A DNA stretch of 64,000 bases from Neurospora crassa OR74A (Eukaryota > Ascomycota > Sordariomycetes > Sordariales > Sordariaceae): the NCBI RefSeq assembly GCF_000182925.2, contig NC_026506.1, positions 620,001 through 684,000 on the forward strand, written 5' to 3'. Position numbers and translations under genes: made by a program. A model generated the notes under the pieces. That model was not told the origin of the DNA, did not search any database, and was given only the letters and a program-made list of their open reading frames with translations. This document shows, piece after piece, positions 1 through 11,353 of the stretch. Position 1 is the stretch's first letter. Each line of letters starts with the position of its first letter.

Positions 1-2661
1 TGGAGTACTGGACGGTCAAAGGGAACGAGTTTTAGATACCCCCATTCTGAATCTAACTCGATTTGGTAACCCTTTATTTGTTCTTTGTTATTTTTTTCAT
101 ACAGCTTCACTACATTTTCTGTCGATTGATACGTTGTAATACTAGTTGTACACAACGGTGTTCATGCAACCAAGAAAAAAAGAGAGAGAGAGAGCTCGGT
201 GGGAGAGGAGGAAGTGGTTAAACAAAACACTCGCTCGGATTTATGGGACTTTGCAAGCTCGGCGTTTGAAGTTACAGGTCTTTTTTTTGGGGGGTGTTTT
301 GTCCTTGTTGAACAAAGCAGGTTATATACACTGTACGGGAGCAGAGAAGGAGTGGAAAGGGAGAGTCGAGTGACTATGTGGTTACTGAACGAAGGAAGAC
401 TTTGACGAGTATAGTATGCATACGTTTGTTTTAATGCTGTTGCGGCAGTAATACGTTTTCGGGGAGGAATGAGGGATGGATGGACATGAGATAAAAGACG
501 CGGAATATCGATACCCCTTGTCCACACGACATTCCTTGTACGTATTTGGTTTTATGATTCCCAAGTACTGCTAGAAACCAACCGCGGAATCTACATATGA
601 AGATAAACTTGACTAGTTGAGATTGAAGCTTCTGGTGATATGTTGATGTGTGATGCTTCTCTGGGCTGATCGGTGCTACAGGGTTGAGTTGGTAGACTAA
701 CAAGGCGTTGGGACGCTGGTGAACTACAAAGTTAAGCACCCGCTGGTAGGCGATGGTGATGGCATAGGTAACTCTCGTACATCACTATCTTCGAAACTCG
801 ATCTTTGCCCAGTAACACAAATGTGAACAGCCGGGCAACCTACTTGGAACGTTCACGTCACTTTGTGATGTTTGGCACACAGTCTCGCTGCATGTCCCCG
901 CCCGGCGTATGTTAATGTGATGGCACGGACGGGTGTTAGACTGTTAACAGCACTGCCCCTCGGAGCATACAAAACAGTGCTGTACTCTGCCCTGGGGATG
1001 CAATTGCGATTTCATCCACTCGACACGGCACCCATTCTGCGAACGGCAACACCCTCCCTCCGGATGAACAGGCAAGCAACAATCCTGTTTGGATTTCCGA
1101 GTGCTGGTGTTCGAATGTTCATCGTCGAGATACCCCAGTCGACTTGCTCTTTCCGCTTTGGATAACCTCTAGACTAACTCTCTTGCTTCTTGCAATAACT
1201 GCCCTGTATCCAAGGCTTAAGCTTATAACTGAATAATTGCTTGGCTTGCTTGGAGGCCGGCAACAGTGTCAATGTGCAGAGCATCGCTCACTACCTCTAT
1301 CCATCAAGCCAAGAACCAACCCGACTGGGACCATAGCACCACTTACTTGCAGGCCAATGTCAATTGTTGATGTTTCCTTCTTACATAGTAGCCTTCCTCT
1401 TTGTCTATTGTATCATTGCATCTTGATGGGCTGTTTAACGTTCTTCGTCGACACACATTTCAAGAAGACTGGGGAAACAGCAGGTGACAAATTGCTAAAA
1501 GCCGGTATTCTCAGTTGATGTTGTTCAACTGAATGGCAGGACTTGCTGGACCTCACAGGCTATCCCGTTACTGACCACGATACGATATCCACTTTCTTTC
1601 TCTTTCCGTGTCTCCCTAAAATAATCGTCTCGTCTTATTGCGCTCCTTCGTAATTGTCTCTCCCTTTTTTTCATTTTTTTTCTCTACTTTATTGTTCTCT
1701 CTCTTTCCCCAGTCGAGGCCCGATTCCATCTCTCCCATTTTTTTTTTCCCTTCCTTCCGTTTCCACTTTCGAACAAGTCGGCCTCCAATTCACGGAACCA
1801 TCTAGACTCCCGGTCTATCCATCTCAACGCCGGCCATTTCCAAGATTTCCGGAGACCTCGTCGTCGGCGACTTTCCTTTACAGCGCAAGACCACCACCAC
1901 CATCATCGCGCGCTTTTATCAACTTCCTAATTCTCCCGGCTTTTGGCACTCTCACCTCTTTACCTTTCTAAACTCTTTTTATTGAGCCCTCTGGATCATC
2001 ATCGGTCTCAGCGGCCCCATTTCACACCTCATCACCACCCTTTCCATCTTGGGTGTCTCTTTTGCCACTTCCATCCGCAAGGGTAACTTGGAACTTCCAC
2101 ATTCAAGTGACTCTGCCAGCAACCAACCGGAAACTGGGGCAATTCCTTATTAGAGTTTTACCTCCTGTTCGTTTTCCTTCAATAGAATCGCTTCATCAAC
2201 TTTTCCACTTCCTCTACCAGAACGCGGGAACGGCAAGGACGAACGCAACCACCTTTTGCTTCCCCCTCTTCCCTTTCTGCCTGCTGTGCGCGTCACGCCT
2301 TTTACGTCAGGCAACCTCGTCGTCACCATACCAGGCTTGCTGAGCAACAACACACGACTGACTACTCACACCTTTCACACACGGTCACGGCCACCTAAAG
2401 TACTCACTAACCTCTTGACCACCTCATCATCCGTCACCCACAATCACAACACACCCCTGCCTTATTTACCTCATTAACTCTCGAACCCACACTCGGGCCT
2501 TCACCGCTCAACAGTCCAAAATTACCTTGAACGCATTTCCCTTTCATCATCGCTGTTTCCATCGACGTCCTCCATAATAAGCAGACGCAAGCGGCATCAA
2601 GGATTTTTAGATTTTGAGTTCCCCAAGAGCCGGAAAGAAAGAGCGCAGAAAGAGAGAAAAG
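1..2661. other. Gene-poor region and probable leader of the Sir2 gene
   Basis: I find no convincing gene here. The first 35 bases can be read on the + strand as the end of an ORF (EYWTVKGNEF then TAG at 33-35), so the 3' end of an upstream gene is possible but unproven. A GA-rich tract lies at about 178-196. From about 1650 to 2660 the + strand is strongly C/T-rich with T8-10 runs, as is common in Neurospora promoters and 5' leaders; it probably belongs to the deacetylase gene that starts at 2662. Open frames in this stretch are short and low in complexity. Confidence 0.4.
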
Positions 2662-4926
2662 ATGGATCCCTCGCGTCGCGGGGTTGTCAACGGCGCAGGG
2701 GCCGCCGCCGCCGCCGCCGCAAGTGGCAGCAGCAGCAGCAGTAACAGCAGCAACAAACACGGCGGCAGCAGCGCCTCGGGGCCCGCACCGAAAAAGTCGA
2801 GCAGAATGAAGGAGGTGGTCAACTACGACGAAAAGAAGCATCTCCTCGACTTGGAGGAGGACATTACCCACCCGGTTGCGCACAGGCAGCTGAACGAGCT
2901 GGAAGAACATGTCAATGATCTTCATGAGTCGTGGGAGACGGAGTCCATTTTTGAGGAGATTTTGGAGGATATTACAGAAGACAAGTTCTTCACCGATGGT
3001 AGGTTTCACATCTCTCACAGTCTCAGGTACGGGATCTGCGGGTTTTGTTCTTCTGGCAGGCCTTTGATGGCTTTGCAGGTACAAACGGGCCGTTCTGAGC
3101 TTCTTTCAGTTTGTGAACTGAAGGTGAGAATGGGTACGGTGGAACGGGTATAAAGCATTGCGTCGGAAGCGGCGGAAAGCGCAAGGGAACTTGAAACACT
3201 GGTCAAATGCTGTCAAGAAGGCATTATGCTAACTATGAATTGCTGCTTAGATCCTGAAGCTTGCACTCCGGAGGAAGCGGTCGAATATCGACGACTTCTT
3301 AGACTGGTCGGACCTAAGGTGTTCGTCCAGCGAACCGTAGACGCAGGCGTCATTCCCATCAAGAAGCTCCTCACAGCCTTCGGCATTCGTCCGCCCGCCT
3401 TCCTGGAAGGCGCAGGCGATGATGCCTACTTCAGCCTGCTCACGCTGGCCATGACCCGCGAGATCCAAAAGCGGGCAAAGCTGATGAAATACAACACCAT
3501 TGACGACGCCGTGGAGCTGCTCAAGCGGTCCAAGAACATCATCGTCCTCACCGGTGCCGGCATCTCCACCTCGCTTGGAATCCCCGACTTCCGCTCCAAG
3601 GGCACCGGTCTCTACTCCAAGCTCGAGCACCTCGGTCTCAGCGACCCCCAGGAGGTCTTTGACATCAACATTTTCCGCCAAGACCCCAACATCTTCTACT
3701 CGGTGGCGCGCGACATCCTGCCCAACACGGAGCGCTTCTCGCCGACACACGCTTTCATCGCGCTCCTCCAGCAAAAGGGAAAGCTACTAACCAACTACTC
3801 GCAAAACATCGACAATCTCGAAGCCAAAGCGGGAATCCACCCGGACAAGCTCGTGCAATGCCACGGCTCCTTCGCCACCGCCACCTGCGTAAAGTGCGGC
3901 TACAAAGTCCCCGGCGAATCCATCTTTCCCGAAATCAAGGCCGGCCGCATCCCGCGCTGCCGCAAGTGCGCCCAAGGCAGCCGCACAACCAACAACTCGT
4001 CTCGCAAGCGCAAGCTCCTCCGCGACGGCACCGAGAAGAAGCCGCGCCGTGTCAAGCCCGGCGAATACGACAGCAATTCCGATTCTGAATTCGACCACAA
4101 CAGCAACAACAACAACAGCAACCACTTCTCTTCCGATCCTTATTACTCGTCCGAGCATGGCTCCAACACGATGGGATGCGGGGTTATGAAGCCCGACATC
4201 ACCTTCTTCGGCGAAGCCTTGCCGGACGAGTTCTCGACGCGGCTCACGGAGCACGATCGCGACCTGGTCGACTTGGTCATCGTCATTGGCACTTCGCTCA
4301 AGGTCGCCCCCGTTTCCGAAGTCGTCCCCTTTTTACCACCGCACATTCCGCAAATCTACATCTCGCGCACGCCCGTCTCGCACGTCAACTTTGACATTGA
4401 CCTTCTCGGCGACTGCGACGTGGTCGTGTCCGAACTGTGCAAGCGCGCCGGGTGGGATCTCCAGCATGAGATGATTCCGGAGAACCAAGTGATTCGTACG
4501 GAGCTGGCAGAGGGGTATAATTCCCGTCATGTGTTTACGCAGGTGGAGCCCAAGCCGAAGCCGACGGTGGTGGCGGAGCTGACGCATCATTCTACGCCCA
4601 AGGAGGTGGCCAAGGAGCAGAGGGAGGCGAATCGCGAGGAACGCAGAAGGAAGAGGGAGGAGAGGGAGCGGGAGATGAGGGAGCAGGAGGATATGAAGGC
4701 TGCGGCGGAGCGGGTGAAGAAGTTGGAGAAACGGGCGGAGAAGGAGAGGAAGAGGGAGTTGAAGGAGAAGGAGAGGGAGATGGCTATGCAGGATAAGGAG
4801 AAGGAGGGGAAGAAGGAGAGTGGTGGTAAGGTGAAGGAAAAAATGGTTGCAAAGGAGAAGGGGAAGGGAGTGGAAAATGGAAAGTCGGCAGAAGGAAAAG
4901 GAAGCGAGAAAGGAGGAGAGGAGTAG
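2662..4926 (+). CDS. nst-1: Sir2/Hst1-type NAD-dependent histone deacetylase
   Basis: Predicted nuclear sirtuin that removes acetyl groups from histones using NAD+, in silencing. Exons 2662-2998 and 3251-4926 join in phase 1 (donor GTAGGT, branch GCTAAC, acceptor TTAG), giving 670 residues. Residues 1-50 are Ala/Ser-rich. Residues 114-180 hold the extra N-terminal module of Sir2/Hst1 ([10 protein letters not shown]). The catalytic core has GAGIS at 214-218, [15 protein letters not shown] at 297-300, the likely catalytic His317 in QCHGS, and zinc Cys 325, 328, 349 and 352. A low-complexity insert of about 70 residues, rich in Asn/Ser and basic residues, separates the zinc module from KPDITFFGE at 426-434. 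The last 130 or so residues are a Lys/Glu/Arg-rich tail, probably helical. All catalytic residues are present. The symbol follows the Neurospora Sir2-like naming, where nst-1 is the copy nearest to Sir2; the family is certain, the exact paralogue less so. Confidence 0.93.
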
Positions 4927-5738
4927 CGTTTCTACTGTTTTCAAGAAAGAGGAAACATTCCAAGGTTTGGTAGAAAGGACGGGATAGGGAATGGTATGGC
5001 ACGGTAGGGGCATGGTTTGGATCGGGTATTTCACAACTCATTCATTGTTCGAGGCGTTTTTTCGTGCGGGTTATTATTTCTCATCATAACAAGAACAACA
5101 ACACCCCAATGGTTCATTCAGGTCAGGGTCCGGCTAGGTTCGTTAGGTATACAACACGAATGGAGGAACGAAAATGAATCAAGGTTCGAAATGAAAAGAG
5201 TGGATTGGATGTTGGAGTAGTACCCCTGTATATTTCTTTTTCAGGCAAGTGTGTTAGATGGAGTATTCAAAATAATCTGTTACGTGCGCGCAAGGGAGTG
5301 AAATACTTTTTCAGATGAAAGAAGACAAGCATCAATTAAAATAGGAGGAAGACGACTTGATGTGATGATTGATCCTTGCGATTCTTCTTCACTTTGTTAC
5401 TTACTACCTACCTACCTACCTACCATTCACTCGTCCCTCGTTATTTTATTTCCGTTGTTCTGGTCTCCAAATCCCATCAGGTTTACTCAAACTTACACAA
5501 CCAATTCATCCCAACAACCAACCACGGCACGCGCCTCACAACTGCGATGCCATCCATCCATCAACCATCTGCGACAACAAAATCCTAACCAAACACGACA
5601 AAACCAAACATAGCAAAAAACAAAAACAAAAAAAGAAAAGAAAATCAAGATGAATAAAAGAGCGACTCCACCAAGTATCTATAAGAGCTGCAAAAATAAA
5701 ATGAAAGAAAAACAAAAAGAGAGAAATGGGTACTTGAA
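4927..5738. other. Intergenic DNA between the Sir2 gene and tRNA-Thr
   Basis: No gene seen. It should contain the 3' untranslated region of the Sir2 gene. A (CCTA)n run lies at about 5404-5424 and an A-rich stretch at 5580-5730. The latter would read as T runs just downstream of the minus-strand tRNA and could serve as its Pol III terminator. Confidence 0.5.
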
Positions 5739-5810
5739 TGCCCACAGCCAGAATCGAACTGACGACCTCATCATTACTAGTGATGCGCTCTACCACTGAG
5801 CCATGCGGGC
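5739..5810 (-). tRNA. tRNA-Thr (anticodon AGT)
   Basis: Reading the minus strand from 5810, the acceptor stem GCCCGCA pairs with TGTGGGC and the discriminator base is A at 5739. The D arm is GCTC-AGTGGTA-GAGC. The anticodon arm is CATCA-CTAGTAA-TGATG, giving anticodon AGT (Thr). The T arm is GTCAG-TTCGATT-CTGGC. There is no intron. The 72-nt body is identical to the copy at 43940-44011. T-rich DNA on the minus strand just beyond the 3' end fits a Pol III terminator. Confidence 0.95.
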
Positions 5811-6670
5811 TTTGATTGGTTGTTATTAGCAGCTGCATAACCAAAAGCTAAGTAGACAGTTACTGCTTGCTGTCATTGCACTGTGGTGGATTACACCGAA
5901 CAGAGTTTGAAAAAAAAAGAGAAAAAAAAAAGAGAAAAAAAAAAAAAAAAAGGAAAACTGCGATGCGATGCAACGAGCAAAAAGGTTCGATCTTGAGAGG
6001 GTTTTGGTGTGAGCGCTTGTGCATTTGTGGTAGGTATACATGCTACTCAACTTTGCGAGCGTATCGGTATTTGTTCCTACGGATTTGTAGTAGGTACCTA
6101 TGAATAACATCAACCTTGAGGGGTTTCGTATCAGTGCATATGACTTTGTGGTAAGTATGAACTAAAGAAAAGAGGTTGAAGGGAGTGACACAGAAAGAGA
6201 AAGAAGCAAGCCATATCCCATTAACACCAATTTAATGTAATGTATCCATTCCTCATGTTTGTGTTGTGTTGTGTTGTGTGTGGTCATTCAATTCATCATA
6301 CAAGAGAAAAAAGATTCAAAGTTTCCGGAAACCCCATCCATCCATCAATCCATATCCATCATGTCCCAAGCAATGTCCCAATCAAAAACAGTTGAAGCCG
6401 TACCATATACCAGACATACCATACCAGACATACCATACCAGTCTATAAAGAAAGCCGCTGCTGAAGAGCCATCCATCCATCCATCCATCCATTCAGAGTA
6501 CAGACGTTAACGAAGCCACAAGATACCCTATCGATCGATCGATAGACCGATAGACCAATCGACTGCCGTATATCCAGACATCACATGCCATAACCTCTTC
6601 GCGATTCCACTACACTACTACAACCCCATCCACCCCAGCGACATGCATGTACTATCCCCTCCCAGACAAA
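5811..6670. other. Intergenic DNA with simple repeats
   Basis: No gene seen. A long A-rich tract with G interruptions lies at about 5908-5951. A GTGTT run is at 6259-6280. Short tandem repeats related to CATACCAGA sit at about 6405-6442, (CATC)n at about 6470-6492 and a GATC-rich stretch at 6528-6545. The right end should be the 3' untranslated region of the minus-strand mcm10 gene. Confidence 0.45.
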
Positions 6671-9604
6671 TCATTTCAAAACAATCAAGTCATCATCATC
6701 ATCCTCGCTCAGCACCACCTGCCTCCTATTCTTCTGCGCCGCACTCATCAAAAACCCCTTGTCCCCCAGACTATCCCTGCCCGCCTCTCTGATCCCCTTA
6801 TCCGTCACGAACCGCGTCTTTTTTCTGACAGGCGGTTGCGACCCTTGCGAGTGCCCATCAGCAGCAGCAGCAGCTTGTGCGGCGGCGGCTGCTCTCGCAG
6901 CTGCTAGACGTGCGGAGGCGGAGACGCCGAGGAGGCGAGAGGAGGATAAGGAGGAGGAGTGGTGGTGGTGATGGGAAGTGGTGGGACCGTTGGTGGTGGT
7001 TGTAGTACCAGAAGAATTATTGGGGGCGGCGGAGAAGCGGACGGCGGGTGAGGGGCGGTTAGGGAGGTTAGTCTGGGTGTTGGAGGAGGAGTTTGTAAAG
7101 TTGAAGTCTCTAGCGGAGGTGGAGAGACGGTTGATGGCCGGGGTGAGGCCGGTCGAAGCGGTGGTGGACGAGGAGTTGGTAAGGGCGGGGGTGGAATCGC
7201 GCATGCTGGAGTTGCTGGGGCGGTGGGAAAGGTTGAGCCGCTCGCCTTCTTTCATTCTCGAAAGCTTGTCGCGCAGGCTGGAGCCCCAGCCCAAGGAGGG
7301 GGCTTTCGTGTTGGTGGTGTAGTTGGAGGGGGTGATGGTTGCGCTGCTGGTAGAGTTGGACTTGCTGAAGCTGTTTTCACTTGACTGGGCGGACTCGGGA
7401 CGCTTGCGCTTTATTGGGCCGAGATCGATTTTGGGTTGTTCTTCGCCCTTTTTGCGGAGTAGACCGAGGGCTTGAAGGTCATATCGGGGTCTGCCGCCAA
7501 AGCCTAGCGGGTCATTTGTGCTGTTGCTTTGGCTGTGGCCAGACAGTGACGACATGGGTGTCGAGGCTGTGGCTGACGAGAAGGAGGTAGAGCCTGACAT
7601 GGGTACTGAATTGGTAGAAGAGAAACTTGCGCGAAGACCACCAGCGGCTCGACTCATGTAATCTCTCCCAGCACCACCACCCACCTCGCCCAGTTTTCTT
7701 GCAATCTCAGCTTCCTTCTCCTTCCTCGCCAAGCTTCTCTTGATAGCCTCCTTCTTCTCAGCCTGATCAGCCATGCCACCGCCATCAATGAGCTCCGCGG
7801 CAGTACGGTTCATGAAGAAGTGACTGCCGGTTGACCGGTCGTATTGACCCCTCAGTCGTATTTCCTCCTCTTTTCTCTTGGCCTCTTCACTCTTGGCGTA
7901 CCTAGAGTTTTGCTTATATTTGTCTCCAAACCCGAATGAGTTGTTCAATTCCAACCTTCCCTGTCTCGACTTGGTGACTGCTTCGTTGGTATGGAACTCG
8001 CAATACTCTGTACGACGGAGGTTGACCCAACTCTTGCAAAGCATGCCATCCTTCTTGATGCTCTTGCAATAACCTAGGTCGCGCGCATTACCAATCTCCA
8101 AAATGGTATCCTCATCGCTGTTGATCACCAATGAGAACCGACCAGTATCTTGCTGACCTTGTTTTGGCGCCATGATGGTGGGGTTGAGGATGGCGAGAAT
8201 GGTTCCCGGCGTGAGCTTCCAGAAGCGGTCGAATCCGGAGTTAAAGAGAAACAGTTCCACTTCATACTGAAGATCACAGAGGCTGATGACCATGTACTTG
8301 CCACGTTCTTGCAAGGGCTTGCCATCGCTACGATGGCTGCGCGGTTCAGACTTGGTTGCGACAATGGCGAAAACGACTACATCAGACTCGACATCGGGAA
8401 GGGACCAGTCCGGTGCCTTGACTTGCCGCAAAAGGTCCTTCAAACCGTAGGTCTTCTTGCCTGTAATAGCGCGAGTGACCACATTATGGGGAAGAATGCG
8501 CTTGGACAGGCGAAGACCTGAATAAGGTTCGAAGCCAGGTTCATTGTCCGAGTTGACTTGTGTTGAGCTTGGTTGTGTGAACGATGATGATGCGCTCATG
8601 GTTGTTGGCCTTGATGAAGATCTTCCAGTCGCTGACAGGATATCGTCGCGAGAATATTCTGGGGCTTTGTATGGAACTTCGGGAACATCCACCGCTTTTG
8701 TCTTGTACTCCTCCATCTCTTCCCTGCCGATACTGAAGGCATTACTCCTGATCTTCTGTATCCTCTGTGCCTTTTCCCTGCGCTCCTGCTCTTCGTTCCT
8801 GGCGCATGCTAGACGCTCGTTGAAACTTAAAGGACGCCTTTCTTCTGCCTGCGAGAAAGAACTTGCGCGCCCGTCGAAGCTGACAGGACGACGGGAGCTA
8901 GAGCTGGGTTGATCTTCGCTAAAGGATGTCGTCATGGACCGTCGCAAGTAGCCTGACTGTTGGGAGTTTAGATTCTGGGAGGGACGTTCGCTTTCGACCT
9001 TTCGTAATGTGGGCGCCCTTTTCAGTGACATGTCGGCCGCTTTTCGTCCCTTGTCGATTCCCAACATGAGCCTCGTGGGGGACTGAGGTGGCTGAGGAGC
9101 GGATTCACTACGTCCCCTCCTGACCGGCGAAGCGGGGATCTGAACGGAATTTGACTGTTGTTCCATCCTATCTCTTGCCGCAGCTAACCTTGACTGAATG
9201 GGAAGTCCGGCCGGGGGCTGCATCGAGTTGTTGTTATTGTTGTTGTTGGCCGAAGCGCTTTCTGGTCGGCCTCCATTCGATCGTGCATCCATGGACGAGT
9301 TAGCCCTTCTTTGCGCCTTTGCATTTTGTATCTTTTTCAACTTCATGCGCGCCTGGATTTCCTGCAGCTTCAGCTGTACCATCTCCTCGTCTTCGTCGTC
9401 GTCATCCTCCACGTCGTCCACGTCAATCATAACGGCGTCCTCATTGTCGGTGTAGCGCGCCGCTAGGGCGGGGTTCGAACGGGACATTCTGAGTCTGGAC
9501 GGCGACGGGGTGGGCGACGTTTGCATTTCACGAAAGCGCTGGCGGCCTCGCGGGGTGCTGATGAGAGCTTCGTGGGGAGACCGGGGTGGCCAATGTGTCG
9601 CCAT
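6671..9604 (-). CDS. mcm10: DNA replication initiation factor Mcm10
   Basis: Essential replication factor that binds the Mcm2-7/CMG helicase and DNA and supports origin firing and polymerase alpha. It is a single open frame of 977 residues starting at ATG 9604, with no intron needed. The N-terminal third is low complexity, with an acidic stretch at about 61-75 and Asn repeats at 120-126. The conserved core begins at about 355 (GFEPYSGLRL). The OB-fold is at about 385-500 and the CCCH zinc finger has Cys513, Cys523, Cys535 and His538 (GYCKSIKKDGMLCKSW). The C-terminal half is Ser/Thr/Asn-rich with basic patches, Ala repeats and an acidic end (LSEDDDDDLIVLK). The core match and residue order make the assignment firm. 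It is divergent from the RNase H2B gene, with about 1.75 kb between the starts. Confidence 0.93.
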   Translation of the reverse strand: MATHWPPRSPHEALISTPRGRQRFREMQTSPTPSPSRLRMSRSNPALAARYTDNEDAVMIDVDDVEDDDDEDEEMVQLKLQEIQARMKLKKIQNAKAQRRANSSMDARSNGGRPESASANNNNNNNSMQPPAGLPIQSRLAAARDRMEQQSNSVQIPASPVRRGRSESAPQPPQSPTRLMLGIDKGRKAADMSLKRAPTLRKVESERPSQNLNSQQSGYLRRSMTTSFSEDQPSSSSRRPVSFDGRASSFSQAEERRPLSFNERLACARNEEQERREKAQRIQKIRSNAFSIGREEMEEYKTKAVDVPEVPYKAPEYSRDDILSATGRSSSRPTTMSASSSFTQPSSTQVNSDNEPGFEPYSGLRLSKRILPHNVVTRAITGKKTYGLKDLLRQVKAPDWSLPDVESDVVVFAIVATKSEPRSHRSDGKPLQERGKYMVISLCDLQYEVELFLFNSGFDRFWKLTPGTILAILNPTIMAPKQGQQDTGRFSLVINSDEDTILEIGNARDLGYCKSIKKDGMLCKSWVNLRRTEYCEFHTNEAVTKSRQGRLELNNSFGFGDKYKQNSRYAKSEEAKRKEEEIRLRGQYDRSTGSHFFMNRTAAELIDGGGMADQAEKKEAIKRSLARKEKEAEIARKLGEVGGGAGRDYMSRAAGGLRASFSSTNSVPMSGSTSFSSATASTPMSSLSGHSQSNSTNDPLGFGGRPRYDLQALGLLRKKGEEQPKIDLGPIKRKRPESAQSSENSFSKSNSTSSATITPSNYTTNTKAPSLGWGSSLRDKLSRMKEGERLNLSHRPSNSSMRDSTPALTNSSSTTASTGLTPAINRLSTSARDFNFTNSSSNTQTNLPNRPSPAVRFSAAPNNSSGTTTTTNGPTTSHHHHHSSSLSSSRLLGVSASARLAAARAAAAAQAAAAADGHSQGSQPPVRKKTRFVTDKGIREAGRDSLGDKGFLMSAAQKNRRQVVLSEDDDDDLIVLK

Positions 9605-9838
9605 GACCTTTTGTTGCGGTCCAACACTAGCAACCCGAACCCAGAAAGCTGTTTCCGGGAATGTGATTTGAAGTATGTATCGCCGAGGTGACGGGGATCG
9701 TCTCTGCCCAAGGTTATCGAGTAGCCCAATGCGACTCGACTGGACTGGTGGCCCAGGGCAGAAGCGGAACCCAGGGAGACGGGCACGGGATGGAGAGCGG
9801 AGATCGAGTTTGGATTATTGACCGGGCGGCGGCGGGGT

Positions 9839-9876
<38 letters not shown>

Positions 9877-11353
9877 TGTGTGGGTGGTTCAATTCAGGAT
9901 CGATGCCGTTGCAGGTTCCAGGTTTGCATGCAAGGATGGGACGGGACCAAACCGAAGGGCAGGCTATGGCTGTTTGGGCGGCCAATTAGTGTGCGGCAAG
10001 GACGACATTCACGGACATTGGTCGCCAAAGGGAAGGACTGCAGGCCGGATGGTGTTATGCAGGGAGGCGCCCGAGGGTGAGATGGATGGTGCGGTCGGTG
10101 GACGTGGCCGGTGGAAGCGAAAGAAGAGATGAACGAGAGAAGAGTTCGGAAATGATCGTAGTGTGGTTCGTAAGAAAAAGTGTGTTTAGGTTTGTTTGTT
10201 TGTCGGCCCAGTGGAACTACTAGGTTGGTTGAGGAAGTCGAGGCAAATCTAAAGTCATCGATGGTGTAATAACCACACAGTCAGTCAGTCAGTCGTGGCG
10301 GCCAAGAATAGGTCCAATCCCAAGATAGATGAAGAAGTGCAAACATCGAGGAGCTACAAGCAGTGTAGACGTAACTCTAAGGTATCTGATCGACAACCGA
10401 GGTGCCCGCAATCCACAAGGCTCCATTCAGGCCTTGAGGATTTTTCAAGTCTTTCACAATCTTCCAGGCTTTTGGGTACACTTACAGATTATGGACTGTC
10501 AAGTCAGGCTGCGTTGTACGTAGTATGGAAGATGGAAAGAAAAGATGAAAATATTTTCTTTCTCCAATGAGTGACCAACTGAAGAAAGTGGATGTCTCAC
10601 GAGGAGCCACAAATTGACTGACAACTAACGAAAGAAAAAAAGATCGAGATCGTGAAATGGTATCAAGGCTGGTTGGTACGTGACAAAGTGCAAGGCAAGC
10701 AAGTAAGTGCAATGGAAGACTGGATGGATCCGTCTGGATCGAAAGGCCCAAATGGGAATGGTGATGTTTGGGTGCAGATGCTGTTTCTGTTTTGGTGACA
10801 AGAGCAGGTGACGGCAGCAGAGAGGGAGAGAGTGACAGTGCCCGGCATTATTGACAAGCCATCAACAGCGGGCGTGAGTGGGTGGACGGGACAACGCCAG
10901 CGGGGAATTCAAGTATCGAGAAGTCGTCTGGGCTGAAGAGTGAAGGGACCTGAGGTGGACCAGTGAGAAACTCCGAAAGGGCACACTTGTGGTTGGCCAA
11001 TCTTGTGCAAAAGTGGAGCATCATCTCCAAGACAACGCGATCTCGCAAAGCGCAAACGGCAAGGAAAAGTTGGGGAAGGCGTGTAAGTGGGTCATTTAAA
11101 GAAGGTGGGGCGCGCTACACTATGGGAAATCGCGGTCAGTCGCGTCGGTTGGTCTCCAGCGAATCTCGCGATTGATGGTCAGGGGTCCTGCCGCTCACTG
11201 TGGAGAGCTGGGTCACAGCCATTGGACTCCGGACTTTGGAGGACCCTGGCGATATTCCATCAAAACAAGAACAACCAAAGACACGAGCAAAACATTTTAA
11301 TCTCGGAAAGAAAGAGAGAGTGAAAAACTTGGAAATTCGATTCAGAAATAGCC
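9605..11353. other. Divergent promoter region of mcm10 and the RNase H2B gene
   Basis: No gene seen. A (TG)n microsatellite interrupted by G lies at about 9839-9892, close to the mcm10 start. A short (CAGT)n run is at about 10277-10292. The region should carry promoters for the two replication-related genes that read outward from it. Confidence 0.5.
9839..9892. repeat. (TG)n microsatellite
   Basis: About 30 bases of perfect TG dinucleotide, followed by TG/GGTG variants, on the + strand some 240 bp upstream of the minus-strand mcm10 start. Confidence 0.9.

Noticed and set aside
3-35. Possible C-terminal tail EYWTVKGNEF of an upstream gene
   Set aside because: Only eleven codons including the stop are in the window; too short to support a gene call.
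660-800. Possible dispersed 5S rRNA gene (GTTAAGCACC-like string)
   Set aside because: The surrounding bases do not match the conserved 5S box A/C regions or fold.
2434-3084. 216-aa minus-strand open frame opposite the Sir2 gene start
   Set aside because: It is antisense to a clearly coding exon and intron of the Sir2 gene; its Ala/Gly-rich look comes from the poly-Ala/Ser codons on the other strand.
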